From Fonsecaea monophora (taxonomy: Eukaryota; Ascomycota; Eurotiomycetes; Chaetothyriales; Herpotrichiellaceae): 64,000 bases of DNA. Each line of letters opens with the position of its first letter. Positions within the stretch are counted from its first letter, which is position 1. Under the pieces are notes generated by a model. The model was not told where the DNA came from and did no database searches. It saw only the letters and a list, made by a program, of their open reading frames with translations. The stretch is taken from the NCBI RefSeq assembly GCF_001642475.1, contig NW_019173975.1, positions 62,001-126,000 on the forward strand, in the 5' to 3' direction. The position numbers were made by a program, and so were the translations under genes. This document shows positions 42,314 through 53,589 of this stretch, piece by piece.

Positions 42314-44950
42314 GCTGGCGAGGTGAGCGCGGAACAGTCTGATCGTCGACCAAGAGCATTGAAAGGCTGGGGGAAGCACAGATGTAGGGTAAAGCACAGA
42401 AGTGACGAGTTTGCAGTTCCAGATCCTGCTCTTATCAAATATTGGCCGGGATCAAGTCCAAAAAGGGCTCATCAGTAATGCAGGCGGAATAAGAAAGAGC
42501 AGGGACTCGTAGGAAGGACGAATACAGCGCAGGCGCAGTAATGTTGGGCCGGTGACCTGAACGGCCTTTGACTTGCGAAATGTGCTTGTAAATGGCTGAT
42601 TCAGGGCGTAGATGCGATCAAATCGTGGCAAGGCCGTTGCGAAAGAGACTTAGTTGTATTGTATGATAGAGGGATGATCAAAATGCTAATCCAGAAGGTT
42701 TCATCCCAGGTCCACGGGCCAATCTGCTTATCGGAGGTTCTATCATGACGCGTGGTGTCATTGTGGCTGTGGCCCGGGCTCAGCTTGTTACAGAAGTCTG
42801 AAACCCCAAAACGTCTAGGTGGTCTAGGTGGTCGCATGCTTGTTCAGAAGCCCTTGGGTGATTACTCGGTCCAGACAGGAGACTCGTGGGTGGTTGGGTG
42901 TCGAATCAAGAGCCTGCAACACCCTTGGAGGAGGGGTGCCCGGGAAAGTTCTAGGCGAATAATGAAGCCGCCCAATACTCCCCCAAGAAGCCGTTTACGC
43001 GTCGATCTATAACACTTTACCGTCCTTTGACTGAAAAATTGCCTCAATACAAACTTCTAGAATCCCTCCGAAACCACATAAGACAGAGAGGGACGACCAC
43101 TATCATGACCTTCCTTCGTGATGTTTGCTACACGACTTCCGTGGTTGAGACACTTGTACTATCGATATCCAGTCTCCATGACGACCAGACTGCGCAACAG
43201 GGTTTCACCGACTTGACCCCTTTATGTCCGACAAGGCTGGACCTACGAGGACTTGGTGCAGCTCACCCTTCCGTCGACCCCCGGTCAGCATTATTGGAGC
43301 GGCCAGGTGTACGAGTAGTGGATGCTTCGTTCATAATACTTGTTTTCGACGTGTGTGTATTGGAGGATGCGGTACTCGGTATGGATATGATATGCAACCC
43401 CTTTTCTTCGAATGGGCCCTCAAATAGTGGTGTCCGGGCGACCGTCTGGCCACCTCACTTTGGGGGCCTTGTGCGCAAGAAATCAGCAAGTAGAGTAAGG
43501 CTTGCGAGCAGATCAGTCAACAAAGGGCCCATCAGGGTCTCGAGGCCAACCAACTCCTCGTGATGTCTCATCTGTGCAATTTCTTTCCATATGTGGTGCG
43601 ATTTCCGAGCAGCCCAAGTGTTCTCTCAGTAAAACGCATACAAGTAGAGCCATCTTCCCTTCACCGTAGTGTTCATCCTCTTTCTCTTCGCTGCTACCCC
43701 TCTTTCAAGTGCTAGACGACCTCAGGCTCGTACTCGTACAAGTTGGTGCATTTCAGTAACCGCAAAGGGAAGCAAGAAGCGGGTGCCAGGAACGTCAGCA
43801 CGTGATTGGGCTCGGAACAGTCAGAGTCGTCACAGCCGTCGTGTCTTGTTGTCGCCTGAAAGCCTGAGATCTCAGTTGGGCCTTGTTGGCCTCGTCCAGA
43901 ACCTGCAGCACAAAAAAATGATGCCACTCAGTCATTGGCACCCAATTGGTATGCCAAACATGGTGACCTCAGCAAAACCCGAATGCAGAAAACGGCGTGG
44001 TCAACAACGAACTTTACCCACCAGCAGCACGTGCAATGATTGGGTTTCTAGCAACCCCGCCTTACTCATCATTGCTACAGCTGATACAGCTTTGTTAAGC
44101 CTGCATGGCCTCCTCGGTGATAGGAAAGCAAAGGGTAAAACTAGTGGATGGTATTAATTCATTAATCCACTCCTCGAAAACCGCAGGAGGAGAAATCTAC
44201 TTGTACTACTTGTACGAGTACCGGGACCAAAAGCCTCTGACGCATTTATTGGCCCCGCCCCCTCCGGTGAACCCTTATGACTGCCGTCCATCAAGGTTCC
44301 GGTCCTGCTTCCGGCCCTGCCGCTCATATTGTTGCGATCTCTTCCTGCCTCTCCTGATCTCCTTCGCCAGTCCATGCTCCTTGCGTGCTGCTGCTAATTG
44401 CTTGCAAGCTTTCCTATTGTGTGCTTGTCACTGCAGCTCACCAAGTAGTGCCCAAGACCTTTCCAGCAACTGGCGACCAGACTCCTACCAATCCAATCTT
44501 ATCGCATCTCTTCCACTTCTTTTTTCCCCTCCTTCCATCATCTCTCCCTTCCGCTGCCCCTCCCGCCGCAGGCCACGCTTCCCTTTTGGCGGGAAACAAC
44601 AAATCGGTAACACCCAGCTGACTGAGCACTGACGGAAAATTACGATCCGCAATAAAATCACATATCATCGCAGTCTCGCCCTCACTCAATTGACTGCTGT
44701 GCGCGCAGCTTCGAGTGGTGTGCGTCCAGCGGCAAAGCCCGTTCATCGGGCGCAGTCCCAAGAGTCCTCACTCAGAGTCAACATATCAAGACTCCGTTTT
44801 AAGAGCCTTCTCTTCAAACGCCGGTTCGGACCAGTTCATTCGAGAATTCCTCACGTCAAATCCAGCTTCGTCTGTGCAGACGGTTGAAGTGCATCCGCAG
44901 AGCCGTCCCGTTATCAGGCAGCAGGATATCCCATCCCACCGACCGCCATC
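42314..44950. other. Divergent upstream region of the hydrolase and erdS genes
   Basis: A 2.6 kb region between two divergently transcribed genes. A 178-codon plus-strand frame at 43027-43563 begins with TTG and has no family features; I do not call it a gene. TACGAGTA-type words occur near 43727 and 44212. The right 600 bases are C/T-rich on the plus strand, as in many fungal promoters and leaders. Confidence 0.55.
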
Positions 44951-47900
44951 ATGTCCGTCCTTCGTAAACTCTCCAAACACGTCCATCCTAATGGAAGCGA
45001 GACCCCAAAGGACAAATCCGAGGGTCACATCTCTCCCATTTCTTCTCAGAGTCCCGGGCCTCACCGTCGTTCCCTCGCCCAATTCCTACATCTGGGTGAT
45101 CGATCGGACTACACCTCCAGTGACAATGAGTCCGAGATGAGCGACTTTGACAGCGATGGCTTGAGTAAGAATGCGCAGAAGAGAATCCTGGCAAAACAAA
45201 GAAAACATGAACACCGCTCTAAATTGAGCCTGGACCATCGAGACGATTCTGAGGAGCGCATCAAGAAAAGGCTGGAAGACGCCGCCAAAACCGAGACGGA
45301 TGATATGAAAGCTCGATATGGCGATCTTCCGTTGATGCAATCCACGACTAGCCACACTCAAAATCGTCTTGACCTAAGCACAGTCACCGAGGAGATGGCC
45401 GGTCAAGAAGTCGTCTTCCGCTGTAGATTGCACCATGTCCGGAACATGGGTGCTAAATTGGTTTTCCTGATCTTCCGTCAACAGATCTCGACCATTCAAG
45501 GTGTCCTTGTCGAAGAACCTGGTAAAGTCTCAGCTATCATGATCCATTGGGCCGAGCATCTGCGCACAGGAAATATCATGCTTGTGAAAGGTGTGCTTCA
45601 AAAGCCACAGATACCCGTCAAGTCTGCTTCTATACACAACGTGGAGGTCAAGGTGACCGACTTGCACATCATCGTCAAGCGTGCAGAGCCTGGTATGTTC
45701 CTGCCTGAATCCTGTCACTTGACGGCTTGCTAATTGTGTTCCTAGTCCCTTTCTCTGTCCAGGAGGCAGAGTTGACCATTCTCGACGATGACCAAAAAGT
45801 CGATGGCCGTCAGAGTCAAATCCCCGACCGTGTTAGACTGGCAAATCGCATTATGGATTTGCGAACTGCCACTTCCCAATCCATCTTCCGCATCCAGGCC
45901 GCGGTGGGAAACCTCTTTAGGTGTTCCCTTGACGAGCAGCGCTTTGTAGAAATCCACACGCCCAAACTCCAAGGCGCCGCGACCGAGTCCGGTGCCTCGG
46001 TGTTTAAGGTCAATTACTTTGGTCGTCCTGCCTTCCTTGCCCAGTCTCCTCAGTTGGCCAAGCAGATGGCGATCGCATCTGATTTTGAGCGGGTTTACGA
46101 AATCGGCGCTGTCTTCAGAGCTGAAAATTCCAACACCCATCGTCATTTGACCGAGTATACTGGTCTCGATCTCGAGATGGCCATTGAGGAAAACTATCAC
46201 GAGATGATGGATATCATTGATCATACTCTCAAAAGCATTTTCAAGGGCATTTACACCAAGTACCGCAAAGAAGTCGAGCTCGTCAAAGAGCAATTCCCTA
46301 GTGAGGATCTTGTTTGGCTGGATGAAACCCCTAGAATCCCGTTCAAAGACGCCGTCCAGCTGCTTACCGACTCGGGTTGGTTGAATGAAGATGGGGAACC
46401 GGTCTCACCTCTTGAAGATCTCGCCACCCGGGACGAGATCCGTCTCGGTGAGCTTATGAAGGAGAAGTATAAGACCGATTACTACATCTTGGACAAGTTC
46501 CCGCGATCTGCTCGTCCTTTCTACACCATGCCAGATGCAAACGACGACCGATACACCAACTCTTTCGATGTGTTTGTCCGTGGTCAAGAAATCATTTCTG
46601 GTGGTCAACGTATCCATGAGTCTAAGATGCTCGAAGCCAATATGCGCATGGTTGGCATCGATCCTGACGACATGGCTGAGTACATGGAAGGCTTCAAATG
46701 GGGTGCTCCCCCCCACGCTGGGTGTGGCGTCGGTCTCGAACGTATCGTCATGCTTATCCTCAAGCTAGGCAACATTCGACTGGCCTCGTTATTCCATAGA
46801 GATCCCAAGTCATTCCCTGCGAAGCCCGCCGTCGAGAAACTTCGACATCCCGAAGCAGACACTTTGAACCCCGTCTGGAAACAAGAACGTGGGCGGGAAG
46901 TGGCAGTTCAAGACCGGAAGATGCCCGATCTCTATGATCTCATTGCAAACTACGGAGATGCAACATCTACATCTTGGGGCGATGAACGTTACCAAATCTG
47001 GCGCCATGCAGATACTGGTGCTGCCGTGTGCTATGTGCCTGAGGGCCACTACGCAATTCTCCCAGGCGACCCCCTGTGCCACCCAAGCCAGTATTACCGC
47101 GTTGTCGTCTCTTTCCTCCAATGGCTGAAGCGGGAGACGCGCTTGAAGCCCCTCTGGCTGTTGATTAGCCCGGAGTTGGAGGAAGTTCTTGGTGAGAGAC
47201 TAGGTTGGAAAACTCTCTCTTGTGTCGCCGAAGAGCGGGTGGATCCTCACAAGAAGACCGCGGAGTCTGACCCGGAGGTTGCTAGAAAGATTCGCAGGGC
47301 TCAGAATGACGGCGTCAAGATCATTGACCTCGACCCTAAAGAGCCTGTTCCTGAGAGCATCAAAGAGCGTGCCAACGCCAGGGTCAAGGACTGGTTGGCG
47401 AACCGGAAAGGTACCCAGATCCATCTGTCCAACATCGATCTCTTCCGAGACGAGAGGCACCGGCGCTACTTCATCGCCGAAGACAAAGACGGCGTCCTCT
47501 GCGGTATTGCAGTCATGTGTGAAATTGCCCCTCGCAAAGGTTGGCAAGCCAAGTACACCTTGGACTTCCCAGGAGCACCGTCGGGGACAATTGAGTACAT
47601 TACCACCCATGCGCTCAACGCCGCTGCCAATGCTGGTGTACCCAGCGTCACATTTGGCGGCGGTGCTGCAAGTCACTTGACACCAGGACATCATATGAGC
47701 GGTGCCAAGGTGAAGATGTTGCAGGCTACATATGATGCCATTGTCAAACAATTCAACCTCGCCAGAAAGTCTGAATTCCGAGAGAAGATGGGTGCTGTGG
47801 CGGATCCCATCTGGATTGCCTATCCCCCACACGGTCTTGGTTCTAGAGGTATCAAAGCCATCATGAGGTAAGTTCAACAGCCCTTGTTTTGTAGCGAGCA

Positions 47901-47971
47901 TCGAGTTATCCATTCAAGAAAAGCAAAGCTGATCCATCGTGGAAAACAGATTCTTCCAGGATGAACCTTAG
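44951..47971 (+). CDS. erdS: Aspartyl-tRNA synthetase fused to DUF2156: ergosteryl-3-beta-O-L-aspartate synthase
   Basis: Join 44951..45692, 45746..47867, 47950..47971, giving 961 residues. Intron 1 (53 bases, GTATGT...CCTAG) joins in phase 1. Intron 2 (82 bases, GTAAGT...AACAG) gives a last exon encoding FFQDEP; read-through would stop one codon after the donor. Domains: a disordered N-terminus with a Lys/Arg helix (SKNAQKRILAKQRK) typical of eukaryotic AspRS; an OB-fold anticodon-binding domain (about 135-240); and a class II catalytic domain (about 265-610) with QSPQLAKQMAI, motif 2 FRAENSNTHRHLTEY near 371 and motif 3 GCGVGLERIVM near 573. A DUF2156 GNAT-like aminoacyltransferase domain follows (about 640-955, with YAILPGDPLC and the GGGAASHL stretch). 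This is the ErdS fusion, which charges tRNA-Asp and then moves Asp to the 3-hydroxyl of ergosterol. Fungi with it normally have a separate AspRS elsewhere. Confidence 0.93.
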
Positions 47972-49039
47972 AAAGGTGCAGGTTATCCACGTCTGAAATC
48001 ACGTCCCACGATCTGGTTATCTCGAGCAAAACAATCACTAATGACACGGGTCACATATGTCCTCTCGGGTATTCCATGTAGCTGGTACACTGGTTAACGC
48101 AGGTCAAGTGCAAAGACTTTGCCTTGGCTATGTCCTCACGGGTCCTTTCAATCAAGTGTGCAGAACGAGTGATTACGGTAACGCAGAGACGAGGCTGCTC
48201 TCAGGATCGGATTTGTTGACGATATTTCGGCAGTTCGGAACTATTGATGGATTGAAATATCATGGCTGTCTGCTTTTGTTTTTCCCTAATGTTCGTTGGA
48301 TGATGCGTTCAGATACCACATAGCACAGCAAAGCAAGTATAAGTACCTGGCATACAAATCCCGACACGACCCCTTATCGACCAGTGGAATAGAATGAGAC
48401 ATTTCCACCCTGGATAAGTTCACCCGTGATTTGAATGTGCTGCGGTCCCGACTGTCGATATTCGGTCGGTGTCCATCATGGGTTTATCCCAAGTACCCAG
48501 GCAAGCTACTGTAGGTATATACAAAACGCCCCTACCAGCTGCCAGCTTGTTCTGAAAGTCCATCTTGTCGTTGTTGCTCGATTTGTATCATTTGATATGT
48601 AGAGGATAGCTAGAGTAGTTAGTTGGTGGCATGGTATAGCATGGCATGACATGACGTTGCTCCATGAAGAAAGAAATAGGAAGACAAAAGAAAGACAATC
48701 AGAGGATTCGGCAAAGTAAGTCATGAACGCGCTGAGTCAACAAGAGGGTTCGTTATCGTTGTCATTGTCGTTGTCGTTAACGTAATGCTCTATGCAGATT
48801 TCTTCTGCTCTGCTCAGCTGTGCATGGATATCATATCATGTCATGTCATATCACATCCCGTGCGGGTTGCGTCTAGGTCCGATCCAATCTATTTTGAGCA
48901 CCGAGCCGTCGTGGTCCTGCGTATTCCTTTGTATTATGGCACCAGTGATTGGTGACACATATCAGATACATCCCTCTCGACCTCTCGAGCATTCCTTGAC
49001 TTTTTGGGCCCGTATTTGGGGGAGAAGGGAGAAGAGGCC
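47972..49039. other. Convergent intergenic region
   Basis: A 1.1 kb gap between the ends of erdS (plus) and the Wss1 gene (minus). It contains repeats of CATGTCATAT-like words near 48830-48855 and TCGTTGTCGTT near 48755-48780. No gene seen. Confidence 0.6.
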
Positions 49040-50449
49040 TCATGAAGTCTCCTTCATCCGTCCGCACACACTGCACGTCCACCACTGGTTTTCCATCCAC
49101 GTGCCGCATCGGCCGCAGGTCCAGCCCAAGGGGCTGGTCTGGGCTTTCTCCTTGGCCGCCGCTTCGAAGCGTGCGATGTTATCGGCGGCGCCGAGGCGGG
49201 GCGTAAGGACCGAGGAAGGATGGCGAGGACGGACATTGGTGGACGACGAACGCGATTGAGAGATGTTGGCTTGAGATTTTGTCGGTCTGGTAGCAAAATG
49301 CGAGCTGCTGGTGGGACTGGATGTCGACGACTGCGAGTAAATGGCTGGCCGCTCGGTCTCGCAGGCTCCGCACAGCAGATAGTTGATTGGGTTGATGAGG
49401 GTGCAGACTTCGCAGGTCCATGTTTCTTCGTCCTGGGGCAGTTCTGGTGGTGGATGGTTGAGAGGCGGAGTGTTTGGTTTTGTGGCTTTTGGTTTCGTCT
49501 CGGGTTCATACTCTCTGCCTGGTCGTGACTGTTGTTGTTGTAGCTGCCGCTCAATCTGAAGTTGTTCTTCCCGCAGCGATCTCGTGTCAACTGGAGGGAC
49601 GATACTGTTGCCCTTCCGGACACCTCCTATGGGATTATCCTGACTGGGAGGGACATATCCCGCGCCCACCATCTGCGCCTCTTCTTCTTGGATCATGTCA
49701 ATGTATGCCTGCATCAATGCCGCCTCGTCCTCTTCCGCTTTGTCGGCCTTGGTGGTGGTGACTTTCTCCTTTTTGACAGCCTCTTCCTGCATTATCTTCC
49801 GGTCCATGTCGGGCACGGCGCTGCCACACCCGCGGCTGATGCGATTGCGTTTCTCGGCGGCAGCAGCGATGATCTCTCGAGCGTTCTGGCCTCGCAAGAT
49901 GCCCTGACCGCCGACCTTTCCTCCACTGCCTTGCGAAAGGACCGACACCTGCCGACGTCTCTCCGCCGCTGCACGGGCTTGTCGTTGAAGCTCGGCTCTT
50001 GGTATGCCCCGACCCCCAAGCCGAGTTCCTTTGCCGAGAAATCCCTCGCCGGTATAGCCCTTGCGAAGGAGTGTTTCGTGCTCGTCGCGGAGTTTATCCC
50101 ACAAGGCGTGGAAGGCCTGGTCATGCGGACCGTGGACAATGTGGCATAACTCATGCAACATGGTATCCACGACGTTCTCGAACGGCAAGAATTGTGTATC
50201 GTCTCCGGGGTACCGTAAGCGGAGATAGATCTTTTCGCCACGGTTGACGTTCAGGCCTAGCAGAAAGTGGTCTTCAGGCAAGAATTCGCATAGCATTCCG
50301 ACACGCCAGTTGCGAATTCGCATAATGGGTTTCACAATAGAAGCTGTCCTCTTGAGGATGTGGAGGGCTTCATTTGCACGAGATTTTGTGGACAAATGCT
50401 GGAATTGATCGACCAAGGGGTCGAGTTCTGTTCCGCGTGCGTACGACAT
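49040..50449 (-). CDS. wss1: DNA-dependent metalloprotease Wss1 (WLM domain)
   Basis: A single exon of 469 residues. Wss1 is a SUMO-linked protease that degrades proteins covalently trapped on DNA, acting in the nucleus with Cdc48. The WLM domain fills residues 1-150 and carries the zinc-binding catalytic motif HELCHIVHGPHD near residue 99 (HExxHxxHGxxH type), followed by WDKLRDEHETLL and the GKGTRLGG element typical of this family. A basic, Ala/Arg-rich and Glu-rich middle part follows. Two RanBP2-type zinc fingers with paired CxxC motifs, WTCEVCTLINPINYLLCGAC near 341 and WTCGRCGTWMENQWWTCSVC near 445, end the protein; in this family such regions bind SUMO, ubiquitin or DNA. An SHP-like or SIM motif is not obvious to me. 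Length and order are normal for filamentous fungi. Confidence 0.92.
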   Translation of the reverse strand: MSYARGTELDPLVDQFQHLSTKSRANEALHILKRTASIVKPIMRIRNWRVGMLCEFLPEDHFLLGLNVNRGEKIYLRLRYPGDDTQFLPFENVVDTMLHELCHIVHGPHDQAFHALWDKLRDEHETLLRKGYTGEGFLGKGTRLGGRGIPRAELQRQARAAAERRRQVSVLSQGSGGKVGGQGILRGQNAREIIAAAAEKRNRISRGCGSAVPDMDRKIMQEEAVKKEKVTTTKADKAEEDEAALMQAYIDMIQEEEAQMVGAGYVPPSQDNPIGGVRKGNSIVPPVDTRSLREEQLQIERQLQQQQSRPGREYEPETKPKATKPNTPPLNHPPPELPQDEETWTCEVCTLINPINYLLCGACETERPAIYSQSSTSSPTSSSHFATRPTKSQANISQSRSSSTNVRPRHPSSVLTPRLGAADNIARFEAAAKEKAQTSPLGWTCGRCGTWMENQWWTCSVCGRMKETS

Positions 50450-51042
50450 TTCTTCAGGTGGAGATTTGATGATTGCTGAAAAGAGGAGGGTATGGGGAAG
50501 ACCGGATGATCAAAAATCAGAGATGTAGAAGAGTCACTGTTCGAGCCCGGCTAGAGTAGACTGCCCCCTGACTTGACTATGGCCACTGGGTGCTACTTGT
50601 TTGTCACAACAACCTAGTGAATGCCAGATGGATTGGTGAGCAGAAAAGGGAGAACAAACAAGATAAAACTGCAAGAATTTAGCACGCTATCAGGGACTCC
50701 TCAAGACGCCGCCGGAATATGCCAGAAGGAAAACTGTTTGAAGCTCATAGTGTGAAATAGAGAAGAATACGGATTCGTAATGTATCCCAGCCTGATGGCG
50801 ACAGGAAGCCCCACGTGACCCTCCACTAAATGGGCCACGCATGTGGAAATTCGTCCCCTACGATTCGCCTGCGCCAGACCACGTCCTTCCCCGCGCCGCC
50901 AGCGTAGACTGCCGTGACTGACTGCATACTCGGTACTTGTACCTGAAGGCCAACTCTCGACCGTCAATTTGTTCACCGGCCAAAGGACCAGCAACTTCTG
51001 ATACAGCTTGATGACAGAGCAGTACCACTATCCAGCTCTATA
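50450..51042. other. Divergent promoter region
   Basis: 593 bases between the starts of the Wss1 gene (minus) and the DUF1776 gene (plus). No gene seen. Confidence 0.65.
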
Positions 51043-52734
51043 ATGACGAGTGACGACCAGCAATTCCTGGACCTGGTAAGCCATCCTCATCACCCACCAT
51101 CACTCCTGCGACAATGACCACTGACAACCCCTCCCTCAGCTTGCGTCCATCCCACAGGACATGGCCCACTATGGTAGTCGCATAGCAGACTACGTCGACA
51201 AGCACGCAAATGCCCTTGCCAACGACATCCGCGACGCCATTGACCGAGCAAGCTGGATTCCCGACTCTCTTCGACCTCCGCGCCACCCGGGCGGAGGGCA
51301 AGGTCCATTTTCTGCTCGGCCACCTCCCCCACCTCGCGGTATCCTTCAGAAGACCACAGCTTGGGTTTCCAGAAACCGGACCGCAATTGCCATAGTGGTG
51401 GCGTTCGCCGGCACCACCCTATACCTCATCCATCGCAGGAAGAAAGCACATGCGAGAAAGAGACGAGCGAAGAAACTGCCCAATGGCGCGAAAAAGGAGA
51501 TTGTCATCATCGCTGGCTCGACCTTCCACGACGCACTTACACGCTCATTGGCGCTTGACCTTGAACGGAGAGGTTATGTCGTTTATATCACCGTCTCTTC
51601 CACCGAGGAAGATTCTCTTGTGCAACAGGAAGCGAAGGCTGACCTGCGCCCACTCTGGATCGATTTAACTTCCACCGTCCCGAACCCTGCGGTCGACGTG
51701 CATCCGAATCTGGAATCCATCCGTGACCTCCTGACGAAGTCATCTCGGTCCTCATCACCCAGCAGGAGCTCGCACCGCTCAGGTTCCTCGATGGGGAATA
51801 TGACGTTGGCTGGCCTCATCGTCTTCCCCGGCAGCTCAGGCTACAGCGAAGGACCACTGGCATTGCTCCCTCCATCCGATATAGTAGATACAATCAACAC
51901 CCGCCTTGTCTCGCCTCTCTTGACAGTGCAACAATTCCTCCCTCTACTGGCGAACCACAGCCTGATCCGAAATCACCTTCGTCTATCATCATTGCATACC
52001 CGTCGATCCCGCATAGTCTTTCCCCACCACGTCAAATCCCAGAATGTCTAGTTACGTCGTCCCTCTCAGCGCTTGCAGCCTCACTACGGCGAGAGATCAC
52101 TGCAGCAAACGCAAACATCACTGTCTCGGAACTCAAATTGGGAAATTTTGATATGGGCTCCGTCACCTCCTGGTCAAGAACGACTCCAACACAATCGACC
52201 CTCCACGCTGGTCCGTCGTCAGCGCTTACGCATAACAGCTCTCACTGGCACTCGTCGCAACGTGCGGCTCATCAGCGCAAGTCACTGGGACAGAGAAGTT
52301 TCATCCGTGGCTCCTCGGCAAGAGAGTTTCACAACGCAGTATTCGACGCCCTCGCTCCGCCACAGACATATAGACCATTTGGGTTCAGCTCCTTAGAATT
52401 CACTTCAAATACAAGACCGAACGTCATTTTCGTCGGCAGTGGTGCGAGGATTTACGATTATGTAGGCAAGTTGATGCCTGGTGGACTGGTGGGGTTGATG
52501 ATGGGATGGAATCGAAGGAAGACAACTTCACGGTCTGCGGATGAAATGCACAAGTCGGTACGATATGATGCAAGTGGCAGCGCGAGTGCCAGTGGAGTCG
52601 AGACTCCTGCTGGTGGTGGTAGCTCGTCCATAGCAGGACATCCACTTTCAGCTTCAGGCTCCCCGTCGGCTTCAGCTTCGGGATGGGGCTTTCAGTCGTT
52701 GGGCAGCGAGAGCGGCATTTGGGAGAAAGTATGA
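51043..52734 (+). CDS. DUF1776 family membrane protein with an apparent -1 frameshift
   Basis: Exon 1 51043..51075 (MTSDDQQFLDL), intron 51076-51139 (64 bases, GTAAGC...CACTGAC...CTCAG, phase 0), then a long exon to 52734. Residues about 92-111 are one membrane span followed by a Lys/Arg stretch (RRKKAHARKRRAKK). A Rossmann-like, SDR-related domain follows from KEIVIIAGSTFHDALTRSLAL. This is the DUF1776 layout; the role is unknown. In the second exon, one frame carries conserved sequence up to LLTVQQFLPLL (near 51946), and a different frame carries it from PSSIIIAYPSIP (51976) to the stop. The shift needs loss of one base (or a -1 slip) between about 51930 and 51975. No usable intron removes it: the only GT...AG pairs of the right phase are 35 or 53 bases with poor donors and would delete conserved residues. 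It could be a sequencing error, a recent mutation or a pseudogene. Confidence 0.8.
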
Positions 52735-53119
52735 ACGTGGCGGCTGCTGCCCAATCGTACTATGACAGCGGTTGATTCTTGCTGTTGGCCTATATCTCGG
52801 CCGTTTGGCTTTACGTCTCTCTACCACCTCTCCGAGAGCCTGCGGCGTCCACGAGAACTTTTATGATCTATCTATCTATCACGGCCTTGGTTGGGTGATC
52901 GCGAAGAAGAAGGCCCCTGAGGGCCAAGGAGGGAAGAAACGGCAGGGACTTGGTTGACGTCTTCACTCACTCACTCACTCGTTCACTGACTCGACTACTT
53001 GCCCATTTACCTTTGGTTCTTGTCAGTCAGTCATATATATTTATTCCCTGCTCACCTTTAAAAAAAACACATTTCAGTTTCAATTCGTTTCATGTTTCGG
53101 CCTTGTCGTTATAACTAAC

Positions 53120-53160
<41 letters not shown>

Positions 53161-53589
53161 GATAGAAAAGAAGAAGGCAGGTACGCCGTAATCTGGGAGT
53201 CCTAACAGTCTGGTCAGAAGGGTTTCCCTCCCGTAATATGGAACTCCCGTGCGCTGGGCCGTGAGACTCTGATTTCCTTCGTCCCAATACCCTTCGCCAT
53301 AGCAAGGCAAGGCAAGTTCATGACAACGTCGATGTCAATGTTAGCGCCCACATCAGCCTCCAACATTCGAGGTCCTCGTCCGTCCATGTCGGTATCGGTC
53401 GCGGGAGGGTGGTCTGTGACCGTTGCTCGTCTCTCTCCCGCCTCCACCAGATGTGATACAAAACGCAGTTGTTCCAATCCTCTTCCAACCTAGACCCCTG
53501 CCCCTTGCCCCTGTTCTTTCTTGCTTTCTCGCTCTACGCGAGAGCGATCGGATGTTTGAGAGGAACCAAGAAGGAAGAATCAACGACAT
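52735..53589. other. Convergent intergenic region with microsatellites
   Basis: 855 bases between the ends of the DUF1776 gene (plus) and the Clr5 gene (minus). It contains a CACT run near 52963-52980 and an AG microsatellite at 53121-53157. No gene seen. Confidence 0.65.
53121..53157. repeat. AG dinucleotide microsatellite
   Basis: An uninterrupted alternating AG run of 37 bases in a convergent intergenic gap. Confidence 0.93.

Noticed and set aside
43027..43563. A 178-codon plus-strand frame between the hydrolase and erdS
   Set aside because: It begins with TTG, has no recognisable motif and lies in a promoter region; splice signals that would extend it were not found.
51922..51962. A short intron to explain the DUF1776 frame change
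   Set aside because: The candidate GT...AG pairs are 35 or 53 bases with poor donors and would remove the conserved FLPLL segment.
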